This document shows positions 1 to 9,830 of a DNA stretch of 64,000 bases, one piece after another (the first letter of the stretch is position 1; each line of letters starts with the position of its first letter). Source of the DNA: Ricinus communis (Eukaryota; Streptophyta; Magnoliopsida; Malpighiales; Euphorbiaceae). Position numbers and translations under genes: made by a program. The stretch is taken from NCBI RefSeq assembly GCF_019578655.1, contig NC_063256.1, forward strand, positions 31,482,342 through 31,546,341. The letters run 5' to 3'. A model generated the notes under the pieces. That model worked only from the letters and a program-made list of their open reading frames with translations, searched no databases and was not told where the DNA came from.

Positions 1-17
1 CCTCAAATACCTCTGAA

Positions 18-1058
18 ATGGCTGATATCACAGAAATTCTCATGAATACCTCTACTACTGAACCCAATCCAGAAGTAGTGGAGCTTGAAGAGGGCACAGA
101 GGATGCACAGTCATATTTTGCTTCTACTGGAGCTTCATACCCGAGGTCAAAACCGACAACTGGCACGGGACCTTGGTTCACATTTGATGGTTTACCTCCA
201 TCAAAATGGAGGGATAAGCTTTCTGAATTTCTGGTATGGATCGATCTCTAAATGACTTTTGATGGTGCCACACTTAAAAAGGTTCTTGTTGAATTTGTTA
301 TGAGATTTACAGGGAGTTTAAGAGATTGGTTTCAGTCACAGCCTGAGTATACCAGGCTCCAATTTGTGACGCTACCAACTCCATCAGTTGCGGTCACAGT
401 TCTCCATAATCAGTTCCTTGGAAGTTATGATCTCGTTATACGACAACAAAAATAAGAATACTTTGATCGAAAATGTTGTTCGTTGAAGATCAAGGATCTG
501 GAAAGACATTATTCTGCTATGTCCAAATTATATTATGTCATTGGAGGGCATGACGGTGATGATACATTGAAATATACTTTCATTACCTTATTACCAGATG
601 AAATATAACCAGAAGTCAACAACATGATTGCCGCAACAAAGAAACCAGTCACCTCCATTACCCTTGGAGAAATTTGGCAATTCACTCTCTCTTCGATTAA
701 AAGATTATGTGACCAACAAGAATTGTTCAGAAGGTTATCTCAGCGAGACTTGATTGTTCAAAAGGCCTGTAACAAAAGCCACCTCAAGATTAAATGCAAG
801 GCTTCAAATTGCGTCTGCTCCAGTCACAAGAAGAAGATCAAACATCATTTCCAAAAATACCCGCGCAGCAGAAACAAAGAATTCAGAGGAAAAAGGTCAC
901 GTTCAAAAGGATTCGGATATTTTCGAAAAAAGAGGATTCAAGGCCACAAATCAGACAGATGCTATATCTGCCGAAAGAAGGGACACTATGCTAAGAACTG
1001 TCCCCAGAATCCGGAAAAATCAGCGAGGATGATAGCAAGGAACTGTTTCAGGAGTTGA
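18..1058 (+). pseudogene. Endogenous pararetrovirus coat-protein/zinc-knuckle region, broken
   Basis: A coding relic read in pieces: 18-251, stop, 252-455, stop, then a conserved stretch about 456-610 and an open frame 624-1058. The last part encodes a Lys/Arg-rich basic tail and a CCHC zinc knuckle of form C-x2-C-x4-H-x4-C at 960-1001 (CYICRKKGHYAKNC), preceded by a Cys/Lys cluster. This layout (acidic start, structural domain, basic region, single knuckle) fits the capsid region of plant pararetroviruses, and less exactly a Ty3/gypsy gag. In-frame stops at 249-251, 453-455 and about 606-608 make it non-functional. It lies just outside copy A and is oriented opposite to the pararetroviral polymerase relics at 13440-14735. 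Virus versus gypsy assignment is inference. Confidence 0.6.
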
Positions 1059-1076
1059 TGATATATATATATATAA
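1056..1076. repeat. (TA)n microsatellite at left duplication boundary, copy A
   Basis: Short TA run immediately before the shared sequence ataataaaaaataatataga. The corresponding boundary of copy B is a longer TA run. It marks the left junction of the duplication. Confidence 0.85.
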
Positions 1077-1079
1077 TAA

Positions 1080-1490
1080 AAAATAATATAGACATGAGTG
1101 TTACTATAGCAATTTATTTAAGGAGGGACTTATATGCAATTTTTCATCTTTACACTATTTAAAAAAATTATACTCAAGCCCCATCCCTTTTTCCTTCTTC
1201 TTCCCCGATACTACCCCTTCCTCCTCCTCCCTACCCCTATTTCCGCAGCCTGCACATCCTACAACCCACCTTAGATTTCTTCCTTCCCCCTCCTATCGTC
1301 GGTGTTGCCTTCTCCTTCTTCCTTTCTCATTGTTGACATCGAGCTAGGGAAGAGAGTTGCTCCTCTCTGTTGCTGCTGCAAGTGCAGCCTCTTACCGCCC
1401 CTATGGTTAAATGAATAATTATTATGGTTATTTTTATTGCTATTAATATTAATATTAATATTAATTTATTATTATTATTATTATTAATAA

Positions 1491-1533
<43 letters not shown>

Positions 1534-2476
1534 TTCGTTGTTGTTGTTCAATTATAATTAATTTTATAAAAGACTTGCATATAATATTATTGATGCTAAC
1601 GCTTTGTGGCTCGGGATGAGGCTACAGTACAACATGCCACCTGATGGACTACATCAAGACCGTGTGCATACTAGTGAGAATCAAAGTCAGGTAATAGAGG
1701 AAAATTTGGTGATGTGCCCTGGTTGAGCATAACTCCTATGCCTATGGAAGTTTGAATTGCCGGAAAAAAGTCTCTGGTCGAGCGCTGCTCTTGGAGCGCC
1801 GGTTGTATTGGTATTTAAGTGACCAGACTGGACTTAAGGACCCTGATCGAGCTTTGCTTTTGGGCATCAGTCTTATTGGAATAAGAGAGCCGAAAAGGCT
1901 GCTAGAATTAGAGGTTTAGGGTTTTATTGAAGTACTCGTCTTATACGTGTTAAAAATTATTTTTTTTTCAAAATTATGATATGACACGCATTTATTATTT
2001 TGTGGTATTCTATACTATTAAATAATTATTTTATATTTATGGTTGCTTTAATTTGGGGTATATGATTTTAACTCACTCTCGGGGTAGCGGTTTCAATTTT
2101 AATTTTTCGGTGTGACTAGGTTCTCTAGTCTTTTTCGAACGTGACTTCCTTCCCCTTCGAGCTTATTATAATTAAATTCTATCTCTTATATTTCGAATTA
2201 TCTAAAATTTAGACCCTCCACAGTAGTGCTTCTGAAATATTAATATTTCTTTTTAGTTTGTTGAAACTATAGAAATTATCAAGTAATCTTGCTGATGGAT
2301 TTAATTAATTGTGCTGGGATTATGTGAATGAGTTGTTGGCATATACAAGTAATATATGTATATATATGTGTGTATATTTGAGTTCTTGATTAGTTAGGCT
2401 TGCTACTGGTTTCGATGGCCTTAAGCCTACCCATCCCCTAACGCGGGTCACGGGCCCAAGGATCAGGTCGTGATAC
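1080..2476 (-). mobile_element. Degenerate LTR-like fragment, copy A
   Basis: Read on the minus strand it starts at 2476 with the motif tatcacgacctgatcc, followed by a G/C-rich block (cgtgaccc, ggggatgggtagg) and then about 1.3 kb of LTR-like non-coding sequence. The same leading block occurs in plus orientation at 5699. The pattern resembles LTRs of plant Ty3/gypsy chromoviruses, but no coding part is attached and no partner LTR is visible. A long ATT/TAA microsatellite (about 1440-1535) lies inside. The assignment is inference. Confidence 0.45.
1446..1535. repeat. ATT/TAATAT microsatellite, copy A
   Basis: Runs of attaatatt and att trinucleotides. On the minus strand it reads as a poly-Asn open frame that is an artefact of the repeat. 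Confidence 0.95.
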
Positions 2477-2543
2477 TTTGAACTTGTCCCGTTCTTACAA
2501 TTTGCCTCCAAACTCAATTTTAATTCAATTAGATTTCTCAACT

Positions 2544-2749
2544 TTATGGATTGTTATTCTTAACTCATTCATTAACGTTAGTAATAAAATTAATATTCTT
2601 CAGCTCTGTGATAGTCTTCCTTTACAGTCTCAACATCATGGAACCTTTATGGATTGTTATTCTTAACTCATTCATTAACGTTAGTAATAAAATTAATATT
2701 CTTCGGCTCCGTGATAGTCTTCCTTTACAGTCTCAACATCATGGAACCT
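2544..2749. repeat. 103-bp tandem duplication private to copy A
   Basis: The segment starting ttatggattgttattctta at 2544 is repeated from 2647, period 103 bp, with two differences. Copy B has a single unit (about 33485-33590). It arose after the segmental duplication, or one unit was lost from copy B. Confidence 0.9.
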
Positions 2750-2831
2750 TTCATATGCACCACCACTTTTTTTACCTTGCCAATGGGTAGGAGTTTCTTA
2801 CTATTCCAGCAAGAGCTTTCAAGTCAAGACC

Positions 2832-4510
2832 TTGAATCTTTATGGGTTTGGTATATCTAGGATCTCGCACAACCCCATCTCCTATATCTGTCTTTATAAA
2901 CATTTGCTCTTGATGGACCTTAGTGGCAACTATTTCACAGGTGTTGTTGCTTGGAAATTATGGCCAAATCAAACTATTATTCTCAATGACAATAGTTTTC
3001 AAGGTTTGATCCCTCTAGCTTTTTATCAAAGCAAGTTTTAAGTTTGGATTTTGGTTATAATGTTCTCTTTGGTAATATTCCTCTTAAGGTAAGCTTTTGC
3101 AACTATCTTGAAACATTGGGTTGTATAACAATTATTTGAGTGGTGAGGTTCCAAGTGAGATTTTCTCTTTGCCAAATCTGAAGTTTCTGTATCTGAACAT
3201 AAATAGCTTGACTAGGTTATTGCCAGCTTTATCATCTTCTTATGCATTCTCTAATTTTTAGATTCATGAGAAGGGAATATAATGCTTTATCACCTTAGGA
3301 GGGTGATTCTTAGTAACAATCAATTTCAAGGTAGTATACCAGCTACTTGGAAACAAATATACGAGTTTCATTTTTAGTGGTTCATGGAAACTTGTTTGAA
3401 GGGAAAATACCACTAATATTTGGTTATTGGAGCAATATATCAATTATTGATTTTTTTAATAATATGTTATCTGGCTGTATACCTCTTGAGTTTGGAAGGC
3501 TTGTGAATCTTCAAATTCTAAGGGTTGCTTCAAATAGACTTATAAGAAGCATTCCATCTGACTTTGGTTATTGCAGTAAAAAATGATTTATCTGGAAAAA
3601 CTCCTTGGGAGGAAAGCATGGGACAGTATACAAGACTAAATCTATAAACTTAAGAAAGCATTGGGCTATCAAGAAGGTAAATTTATCAGAGACAAAATTT
3701 TACTATTGAAATGAGAACCTTGAGCTTGGTTAGGCATCATAATGTAGTTAGAATGGTAGGTTATTGTATCAAAGATGAGTATGATTGTGACCGAGTATAT
3801 GCCTAAAAGAACTCTTTTTTATGTATTTCATAGGCAGGAGCCACATTTGGTATTGGATTGGAACACTAGATATCACCTAGCTTTTGGAATTACTCAAGGC
3901 CTTTCTTACGTTCACCATAATTGTATGCCACAAATTATAAAGAGACGCAAAATTAAATAACATTTTGATCCATTCTGAATTGGAACCAAAGATTTGGAGA
4001 CCTTAGGATGGAAAAATTGCTTCTTGGTTGTAATTCAAGCTCAATAATGTCTTTAAGAATAAGAACATTGGGTCATATAGCACCGGGTATATGCTGAATT
4101 CGACATGTTATTTTACTTAATAATAAATTTATGGTAATAGGTAGTAGCTCACCTTCTAATTTTTATTGTTTTTCTTTTATTACCTATAATGCAGAAAATG
4201 CATGCACTATCCAATTGACAGAGGAGTTAATGTGTACAGCTATGTAGCCATCTTACTTGAGCTTCTTTATAGAAAATTGGCGATAGACACAAGCTTTGAA
4301 GAGGGTGAGGATATTGTCTCCTGGACAAGGATGAAGTTGCAAGAGAATGATGAGTACAACTATTTCCTTGATGAGGAAATCAGCTTCTAGAAAACTGATG
4401 AGCAACAAAAGGCTTTGAGGCTGCTAGAACCGGGACTTGAATGTACTGAATCAATAGCTAATACAAGACCCTCCATGCAAGATGTAGTAATTTCTCTACT
4501 AAATATATAA
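2832..4510 (+). pseudogene. LRR receptor-like kinase pseudogene, copy A
   Basis: Broken coding relic of a plant LRR receptor-like protein kinase. LRR units with the LxxLxLxxNxLxGxIP pattern are visible at 2832-3041 (LLLMDLSGNYFTG) and 3347-3586 (VVHGNLFEGKIP, NMLSGCIPLEFG). Kinase pieces follow: a lysine segment (WAIKKVNL) near 3660, an alphaC-like EMRTLSLVRHHNVVRMVGY at about 3711-3767, a catalytic-loop region ending MPQIIKRR near 3940, an activation-segment relic with DLG near 4000 and IAPGYM near 4080, then SYVAILLELL at 4243 and a C-terminal lobe to about 4510. The HRD catalytic motif reads KRR, and there are several frameshifts and stops, so it cannot encode a kinase. The same lesions occur in copy B. 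Confidence 0.85.
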
Positions 4511-4868
4511 CCGGTCCTATATTTGTCTCATTTTTTTGCATTTGATCCTCTCAACTAAAATTTGCTTCAATTGACTCTCTTAACTTCACGGGTTGTTCAA
4601 TCAACTCCCCTACTAACAATAACAATAAAAAAACTAATATTCTTTCTTAACGATGTTAATTATAATAATAAAATAATAAAAATGAGAAATTCTAATTATC
4701 AAAATAATGAAAATAAAAAATAAAATGTTTATAAAATCCTCAATTCTTAACAATTGAGTTTCATTACCAAATATAATCTACTCCTATCAAGTTTATTATT
4801 CTCATTTCATCTCACTAGTCCCTTTAAAACCTCTCACTTCTTATCATAATAACTGCTGAATAACTGAA
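4511..4868. other. Non-coding AT-rich stretch, copy A
   Basis: No gene. About 4510-4650 resembles 2490-2600 (pattern of ctcaacttcac, taacaataacaataaaa, actaatattctttcttaac), so it is probably a dispersed repeat end that brackets the kinase pseudogene. The equivalent in copy B is 35346-35702. Confidence 0.5.
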
Positions 4869-5460
4869 ATGGGAGAAACTACAACAAGTGGAAGCACATT
4901 CGATGAAGTGGACCTATTGCTTATAGAAGTAGAGAGTTGTGGAGCACTTGAAACAAGAAATCTCATTTGCAAGTGTGGAACCGTACGAAGCTCATGATCT
5001 CAAGGATTAGAAATCCTGGCAGGATGTTTTGGGGCTATGCTTATAGCAATGTTAGTGTTGTATCGTCTTTGGATGTACTTATGTTTTGGTTATTTCTTTA
5101 ATTTTGTTTATTAAATTTGTTTCTTTGATTTTATTAGGGACTTCATGATTATTTCCGTTAGCATGATGAGTGGATGAGTAAGTGCCAATTTCTGATGGTG
5201 AATGAGGTGAGGACAATGAATAAAACAACTGAAAAGGATACTGGCAAAATTAATGAGATAAATACTTTAGTGGAGAAGACAGGTAGAGAACTACAAGCTT
5301 TGAAGGAAGAAATTGAAAGGTCGATGAAGGAGGTCAAAGAGCAAAACGATGAGCTGAAAGCATGAGAGAGCATATTTATAAGCACAAGGTTGGAATTCTG
5401 GTTGCTATGAGTGTTGTTGCTTATGCTCATTGTTATGTAGTTGCTATTAGCAATAGTTAG
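4869..5460 (+). pseudogene. GRF zinc-finger / coiled-coil / membrane-tail pseudogene, copy A
   Basis: Starts at ATG 4869. A GRF-type zinc-finger relic is seen as CKCG near 4970 followed, after a frameshift, by NPGRMFWGYAY near 5013-5045. A presumed intron with T-rich tail separates this from a coiled coil at about 5170-5365 (Glu/Lys-rich heptads, KEEIERSMKEVKEQNDELKA), which stops at 5363-5365. In the overlapping frame from ATG 5362 follows a short basic segment and a hydrophobic helix (GILVAMSVVAYAHCYVVAI) ending at 5460. GRF finger, coiled coil and C-terminal membrane helix is a common small plant protein layout. Frameshifts indicate a relic. The order of parts is seen; the family name is inference. 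Confidence 0.6.
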
Positions 5461-5698
5461 GTACTAACAAAGGATAAAAAAAATGATCATTTCATAGTTG
5501 TTCTCTTTGTTAATGAGTTCAGTTGTGAATTTCCAAGAAATTTTATTCTTTGGGGTTATTACTGTTACTGGTGCTTGGCATGAACTGAGAGAGGTGTAAT
5601 AAAGTCAAGTGATAAAAGCTGCTTTAAAGGAATCCTCATGCTCTTAAGTTCAGTTTCATACGCTGTGTTGCTTCTAAAAGAAATCTACAGACCAAGAG

Positions 5699-6045
5699 TG
5701 TCACAACCCCATCTGTGGGCACATGACCGGTACTAGAGAATGGGTAGGTGTAAGGCCACCGAATCCCGTAGTAAGCCTGACACTCACTGACTTAAATAAA
5801 TCTCATCTAATATTATTGATGCCACAATTTATCTTAACCGTTAAATTTTACATAATTAATTCGGCCTGCCAGAAGAATTAGGCGAGACCCGAAACTATAG
5901 AAATTACAACTGATATATATATATCTACTATTTCTACTACGGAGAATCTAAGATCTTACAAATTAACATACCAATCAATTACATCACCCGACGATCCGAA
6001 CACAAATTTCCTCTTCGACTGGAATCCATAAGTCTACTCTATAAT
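5699..6045 (+). mobile_element. LTR-like fragment in plus orientation, copy A
   Basis: Begins tgtcacaaccccatctgtgg and continues with gaatgggtagg and aagcctgacactcac, homologous to the inverted block at 2476 downward. Only about 350 bp remain before unrelated hydrolase sequence. In copy B the homology ends at 36655, where 5.5 kb of different DNA begins. Confidence 0.5.
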
Positions 6046-6115
6046 CTATGTTTTGTGATTCAAAGAGAAATGTAACTAATCAACTCTTGCAATTAGAAGA
6101 AGGAAATAATAATAC

Positions 6116-6907
6116 CTTGGATAAGCATTTGAAACCTCCACCAGTCACATTAAGCAATGCCAAAGATAAAATTCTTTCAGGCACCATTGCTGCTAACTTG
6201 CAAGCTATCATTGCACCTGTTTTAGAAGTAACACATAAAAATCAATTGATGAAAATATTTCAATATTGATAAAGAACAAATTCAATTTTCCCATATTCTA
6301 TCATAAAAAGTGTCCTATATCACTTTTAAGTATTGCAAACAATACAAGGTAAAGATGAACACTTTACTAAATATAAGGACTCACCCACTGAATGCCGAGA
6401 TGATCCAGTAAAGCAATTGCATCTTTTGCCATAATTTTGGTTTTGCAACCAATAATCACAACTCCACAAATTCAGTCTTATTGCTTCCTTCATTCATTCA
6501 CTAATGGCCAGTTTGGGATTGCTGTTTTGAACATTAGAAAAACAGGCTTAGATTTTTTTTTTTTCATAGATTAATTTTTAAATTTTTTTTCAGAAACCTG
6601 CTTTTCTGAAAAAAAACTATCAATTAAAAACTGCTCTTTTTCCAGATACTGGTCCATTAATTTGGATCATCCATTCAAATTCTAAAATGACTGAAGAAAG
6701 AATAAAATAAAATCAATAAAGAAGAAGAATAGAGGACATACATATGATAAGGAGGACTTTGGTTGGTCCATAGCCATAAGCTCTGTAGGAAATTTCAATG
6801 CCATTGTTGCAAGCTCCGTCTGAATGAGGCTGCTGTGTGGAGACCTGCAAAACGGCATCGTTTGACAGAAAAACAAAAGATTTATAGTCAAAATCAGAAG
6901 TAGCCAC
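6116..6907 (-). pseudogene. Alpha/beta-hydrolase gene remnant, copy A
   Basis: Exon-like blocks on the minus strand. Exon 1, about 6742-6907, ends KVLLII before a GTATGT donor; its reading frame contains ISYRAYGYGPTKVLL. A second block, about 6385-6450, encodes KIMAKDAIALLDHLGIQW before GTGAGT. A third, 6116-6216, after a cag acceptor, encodes AMIACKLAAMVPERILSLAL and then LNVTGGGF. Together these match plant alpha/beta-hydrolase-fold proteins. The exon normally between blocks 1 and 2 and the GHSMG nucleophile elbow are not found, so no catalytic serine is present. All later exons are missing here because of the deletion relative to copy B. The open frame on the plus strand at 6048-6269 is only the shadow of block 3. 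Confidence 0.75.
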
Positions 6908-7130
6908 ACAGGGTCAAAAGTCAAAACACAATGTCATGCCATGTCTTCACGTTGGCAACTATTTAGAGAAATTTGCTTTTTCCTCTGAGTTTCTACTGTT
7001 TTATAGTCAACGTTGCTTTTATTTGAAAATGGAATAAATTTCTCCATTTCTTTTTCCTTTGTCTGCCAAACCAGAATTTTCCAATTCACAACCTGAAATT
7101 AAACTAAACAAGTTATTATATATATAAAAC

Positions 7131-7288
7131 TCTCAAAACTTAATCTTATTATTATAATATTGCAAGTGTAACAATAAATAAATGGATTTGTATTTGGCTG
7201 ACATAAATTTCTCAAAACTTAATCTTATTATTATAATATTGCAAGTGTAACAATAAATAAATGGATTTGTATTTGGCTGACATAAATT
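7131..7288. repeat. 79-bp tandem duplication, copy A
   Basis: tctcaaaacttaatcttatt... is repeated at 7210, period 79 bp, nearly identical. It lies in the 1.2 kb segment (about 7038-8269) that is absent from copy B. Confidence 0.95.
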
Positions 7289-7642
7289 GCTGAAAGAATT
7301 CATTTATACCTTTTGATTTAATTATTATGGCTATGATGACATTCTGTTTTTTCTTCTTTTGCAGTTTTCTTTTTTAATAAAGAATTAAGAAATCAGATAT
7401 CCATAGATATTTCAAGACGTAAATTACAAAAAAAGCACTTCATCAAAATCTTGTTTTTGGTCATAAAATTACAAGTCAAATTTTGTGAGTTAATTATTTA
7501 ATTGTTGTTGGAAAAAAAAGGAAAAGGTTTTCAAAATAAAATATAAAAATTAAAAATAAATAACATATGACATCATTCCTTAGTTCAGCAATTGTGAAGT
7601 CTTCTCTTGGACTTTTAATAAATATATCCAGATGGAATAATA

Positions 7643-8072
7643 TTCAATTTGGCCTCTTTTTGACCTTTTAACCCAATTTAGTCCAACATATTGCTATTAT
7701 GGCTCAAATTACTCCTTACATGAGAGAGTAAGAGTCACTCTCCATAGAGAAATTAAATATGACACTTTTTTTTTAAAAAAAAGATAGAAAATAATTTACT
7801 AATTTTTATTTAAAAATAATTTGAACAAATAATCTAAAAAACAATTAAAGTATTTCTTGATTCAACTTAATAATTATAATTTATTTTAGATAATATTAAA
7901 TTTTTTATTTTTTGTAAATGTTAGTCAAAGTTATTAATTTATCATCTTTTAGCAATTCAATCTCTTTTATAGAGAGTGAGTTATATTTTCTTTCAAATGG
8001 AGTGATTTGAACTAAAAATAAAAATTTTGATCTAAATTGGCCCAAAAGGTTAAAAAGAGCCAAATTAAGCCT
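7643..8072. mobile_element. Foldback MITE, copy A only
   Basis: The left end (ttcaatttggcctctttttg, then accttttaacccaattta) is the inverted complement of the right end near 8030-8072. Terminal inverted repeats of about 75 bp flank an AT-rich core of some 280 bp with no coding potential. It sits inside the segment missing from copy B. Confidence 0.65.
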
Positions 8073-8382
8073 TGCTGCAAAGTTCAGGTGCCAGATTAAG
8101 CCTTGCTCCTATAATCGCACTAAAACAACCCACTTGATGTTCATCTCTACCAAAGTACTAAATCAGTTCATTCTTTCATCTTTTCTACCTTATATTAATT
8201 TTGAGTCATCTAAATTGCTTTCTCTTAAAAATATTAGCCATTTCTTGAATTCTTTAAATTGGACTCTAAATGTCCCCAAATTGGGTCTGCTACATGCTAT
8301 ATCTCTAATAAACAAAATTATAACTGTACATAAAAAATGCCTTCTTCTACGTTGGTATTTAAAGAAAACTCAATGGCCTAAC

Positions 8383-9579
8383 TTATGTGCTTGCAGGCAC
8401 ACACAGTTGAAATACAGTGACATTATCAGAACTTGATTTGGCTGTCTGATGATCTCCGTTGGTGGCTGCCTGATAATCCCCGTTGGTGGCTGCCTCATGG
8501 TCTCCATTGGTATTAGGAGTACTTGATGTGGCTGCCTCATGATCCCCATTGGTGTTAGGAGTACTTGATGTGGCTGCCTCATGATCCCCGTCGGTGCTAG
8601 GAGTACTTGATGTTGCTGCCTGATGATCCCCGTTCGTGCTAGGAGTACTGTTGGCACCATCTTCTTCATCCTTAACAATAACAAGTTGAAACCAGAGCTG
8701 ATCACCATTGCAACGAAATGTCCAAAACTGAACAGTGGGATTATTTTGGAAAAGTTTCATGTTGTTCGTGACCACTTTGGGATACCAACCAGTCGCTAAA
8801 TTATAACTGCTGTTATTCTTCATATTCCACTTCCTTAAGGATAATTCGATCCCCTTCCTATCATCAGATTCAGATGGTCCTACGAACATAACATTTATTC
8901 CTTTCAAGTGTTTGCCATCGCGTTCATTCAGCATCCTAATCTCCTCATCTCTCAAAAACCCATTATTTTTCACCTGATTTAAAGGTATTGAAACCCTATT
9001 TTGGGTCTTGGCTATATCAGTATTCGTAAGTTTCTTTGTTATTAACAGATTTACCTCAGAACCACCCTTTTCTTCTACTGTTCTCCTTAACACACTTGGC
9101 CATGCCACTTCTTCAGAATTATTCATCTTCCTCTTCTTCGACAAGTTCTGATCATTCACCCCAACATCATTACTAAGTTGAAAGCACCTTTCTGGAGGAC
9201 CAGCCCTAACCTCGGCAATGCTAGTTCTCTGTTGGTGTTCAGTTGTGTATGCAGAAAGGCTAGGCCAGTTTCCTTCTTCAACAACCCTCTTTCTTTTACG
9301 TGCACCGCTCCTCTTTTTCTTTGTTATTTCACCAAATCGAAACCTGGGTTCACCATTCTCTTCAGCCTTTACGCGAGAAGAAGAAGAAGGAGATGCATTA
9401 TTCCTTTTATTAGAATGGAACATTATAAATTCCTCAATGACTCTTTCAGTGAGCTTGTCTTCTACCTGGGTTATGATTTTTGTAGTTTGTTTAACCTCAT
9501 CCATAACCTCATCAACCAAATATATGAAAGGATAATCGTCGCTTTCACATTCAATGTATGCATTTCCGACACTCTCCAT
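8383..9579 (-). CDS. B3-domain DNA-binding protein (DUF313/REM-like), copy A
   Basis: A 398-residue intact single-exon protein and likely nuclear DNA-binding factor. An acidic N-terminus (residues 1-50) is followed by a basic nuclear-localisation cluster KKKRSGARKRKR (87-98) and KKRK (148-151). A B3-type fold covers about 195-302, recognisable by the C-terminal pattern LSLRKWNM, GWYPKVVTNN and VQFWTFRCNGDQLWFQLV, as in the small plant B3 proteins of the DUF313 type. A low-complexity tail (310-380) repeats STPNTNGDHEAATS (14 residues) and then NGDHQAAT (8 residues). A TATA-like motif lies at about 9690-9702, 115 bp upstream of the ATG. Target genes cannot be inferred. The plus-strand frames over 9178-9624 are shadows. 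Confidence 0.85.
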   Translation of the reverse strand: MESVGNAYIECESDDYPFIYLVDEVMDEVKQTTKIITQVEDKLTERVIEEFIMFHSNKRNNASPSSSSRVKAEENGEPRFRFGEITKKKRSGARKRKRVVEEGNWPSLSAYTTEHQQRTSIAEVRAGPPERCFQLSNDVGVNDQNLSKKRKMNNSEEVAWPSVLRRTVEEKGGSEVNLLITKKLTNTDIAKTQNRVSIPLNQVKNNGFLRDEEIRMLNERDGKHLKGINVMFVGPSESDDRKGIELSLRKWNMKNNSSYNLATGWYPKVVTNNMKLFQNNPTVQFWTFRCNGDQLWFQLVIVKDEEDGANSTPSTNGDHQAATSSTPSTDGDHEAATSSTPNTNGDHEAATSSTPNTNGDHEAATNGDYQAATNGDHQTAKSSSDNVTVFQLCVPAST

Positions 9580-9689
9580 CTTTCTTCAAAGATTCACCAG
9601 CAAATATATATAGAACAGTTATGAAGGAAATCTATAAGACATAAACAGAGAAATTAACGATGGATGCAAATTGAGGGAAACGACTTAGG

Positions 9690-9702
9690 GTATTATATAC
9701 AG
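9690..9702 (-). promoter_or_regulatory. Putative TATA box of B3 gene, copy A
   Basis: Minus strand ctgtatataatacc about 115 bp before the ATG. A second, closer ctatatatat at about 9605 lies too near the start to be the core promoter unless the leader is very short. Confidence 0.4.
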
Positions 9703-9830
9703 TAATAATTGGACAAGTCGGCTCCTGAACTATTGTCCTAATTAAATTGAAATTTGATAGTCCCAATATTACATGATTTATCTAATAAGAATCCTAATTG
9801 AAATACAACTTGAAAGTAACTACACTACAT

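Noticed and set aside
1327..1551. Minus-strand Asn-rich ORF
   Set aside because: Translation of an ATT microsatellite; length and composition differ in copy B.
2320..2541. Minus-strand 73-codon frame (also 33222-33482)
   Set aside because: Lies in the LTR-like fragment. Conserved between copies only because of the duplication.
6048..6269. Plus-strand 73-codon frame (also 42150-42413)
   Set aside because: Antisense of a hydrolase exon, which on the minus strand reads AMIACKLAAMVPERILSLAL with proper splice sites.
9178..9624. Plus-strand open frames of 148 and 105 codons (also 44124-44570)
   Set aside because: Antisense shadows of the B3 gene. The minus-strand frame is longer, carries the domain pattern and explains the conservation.
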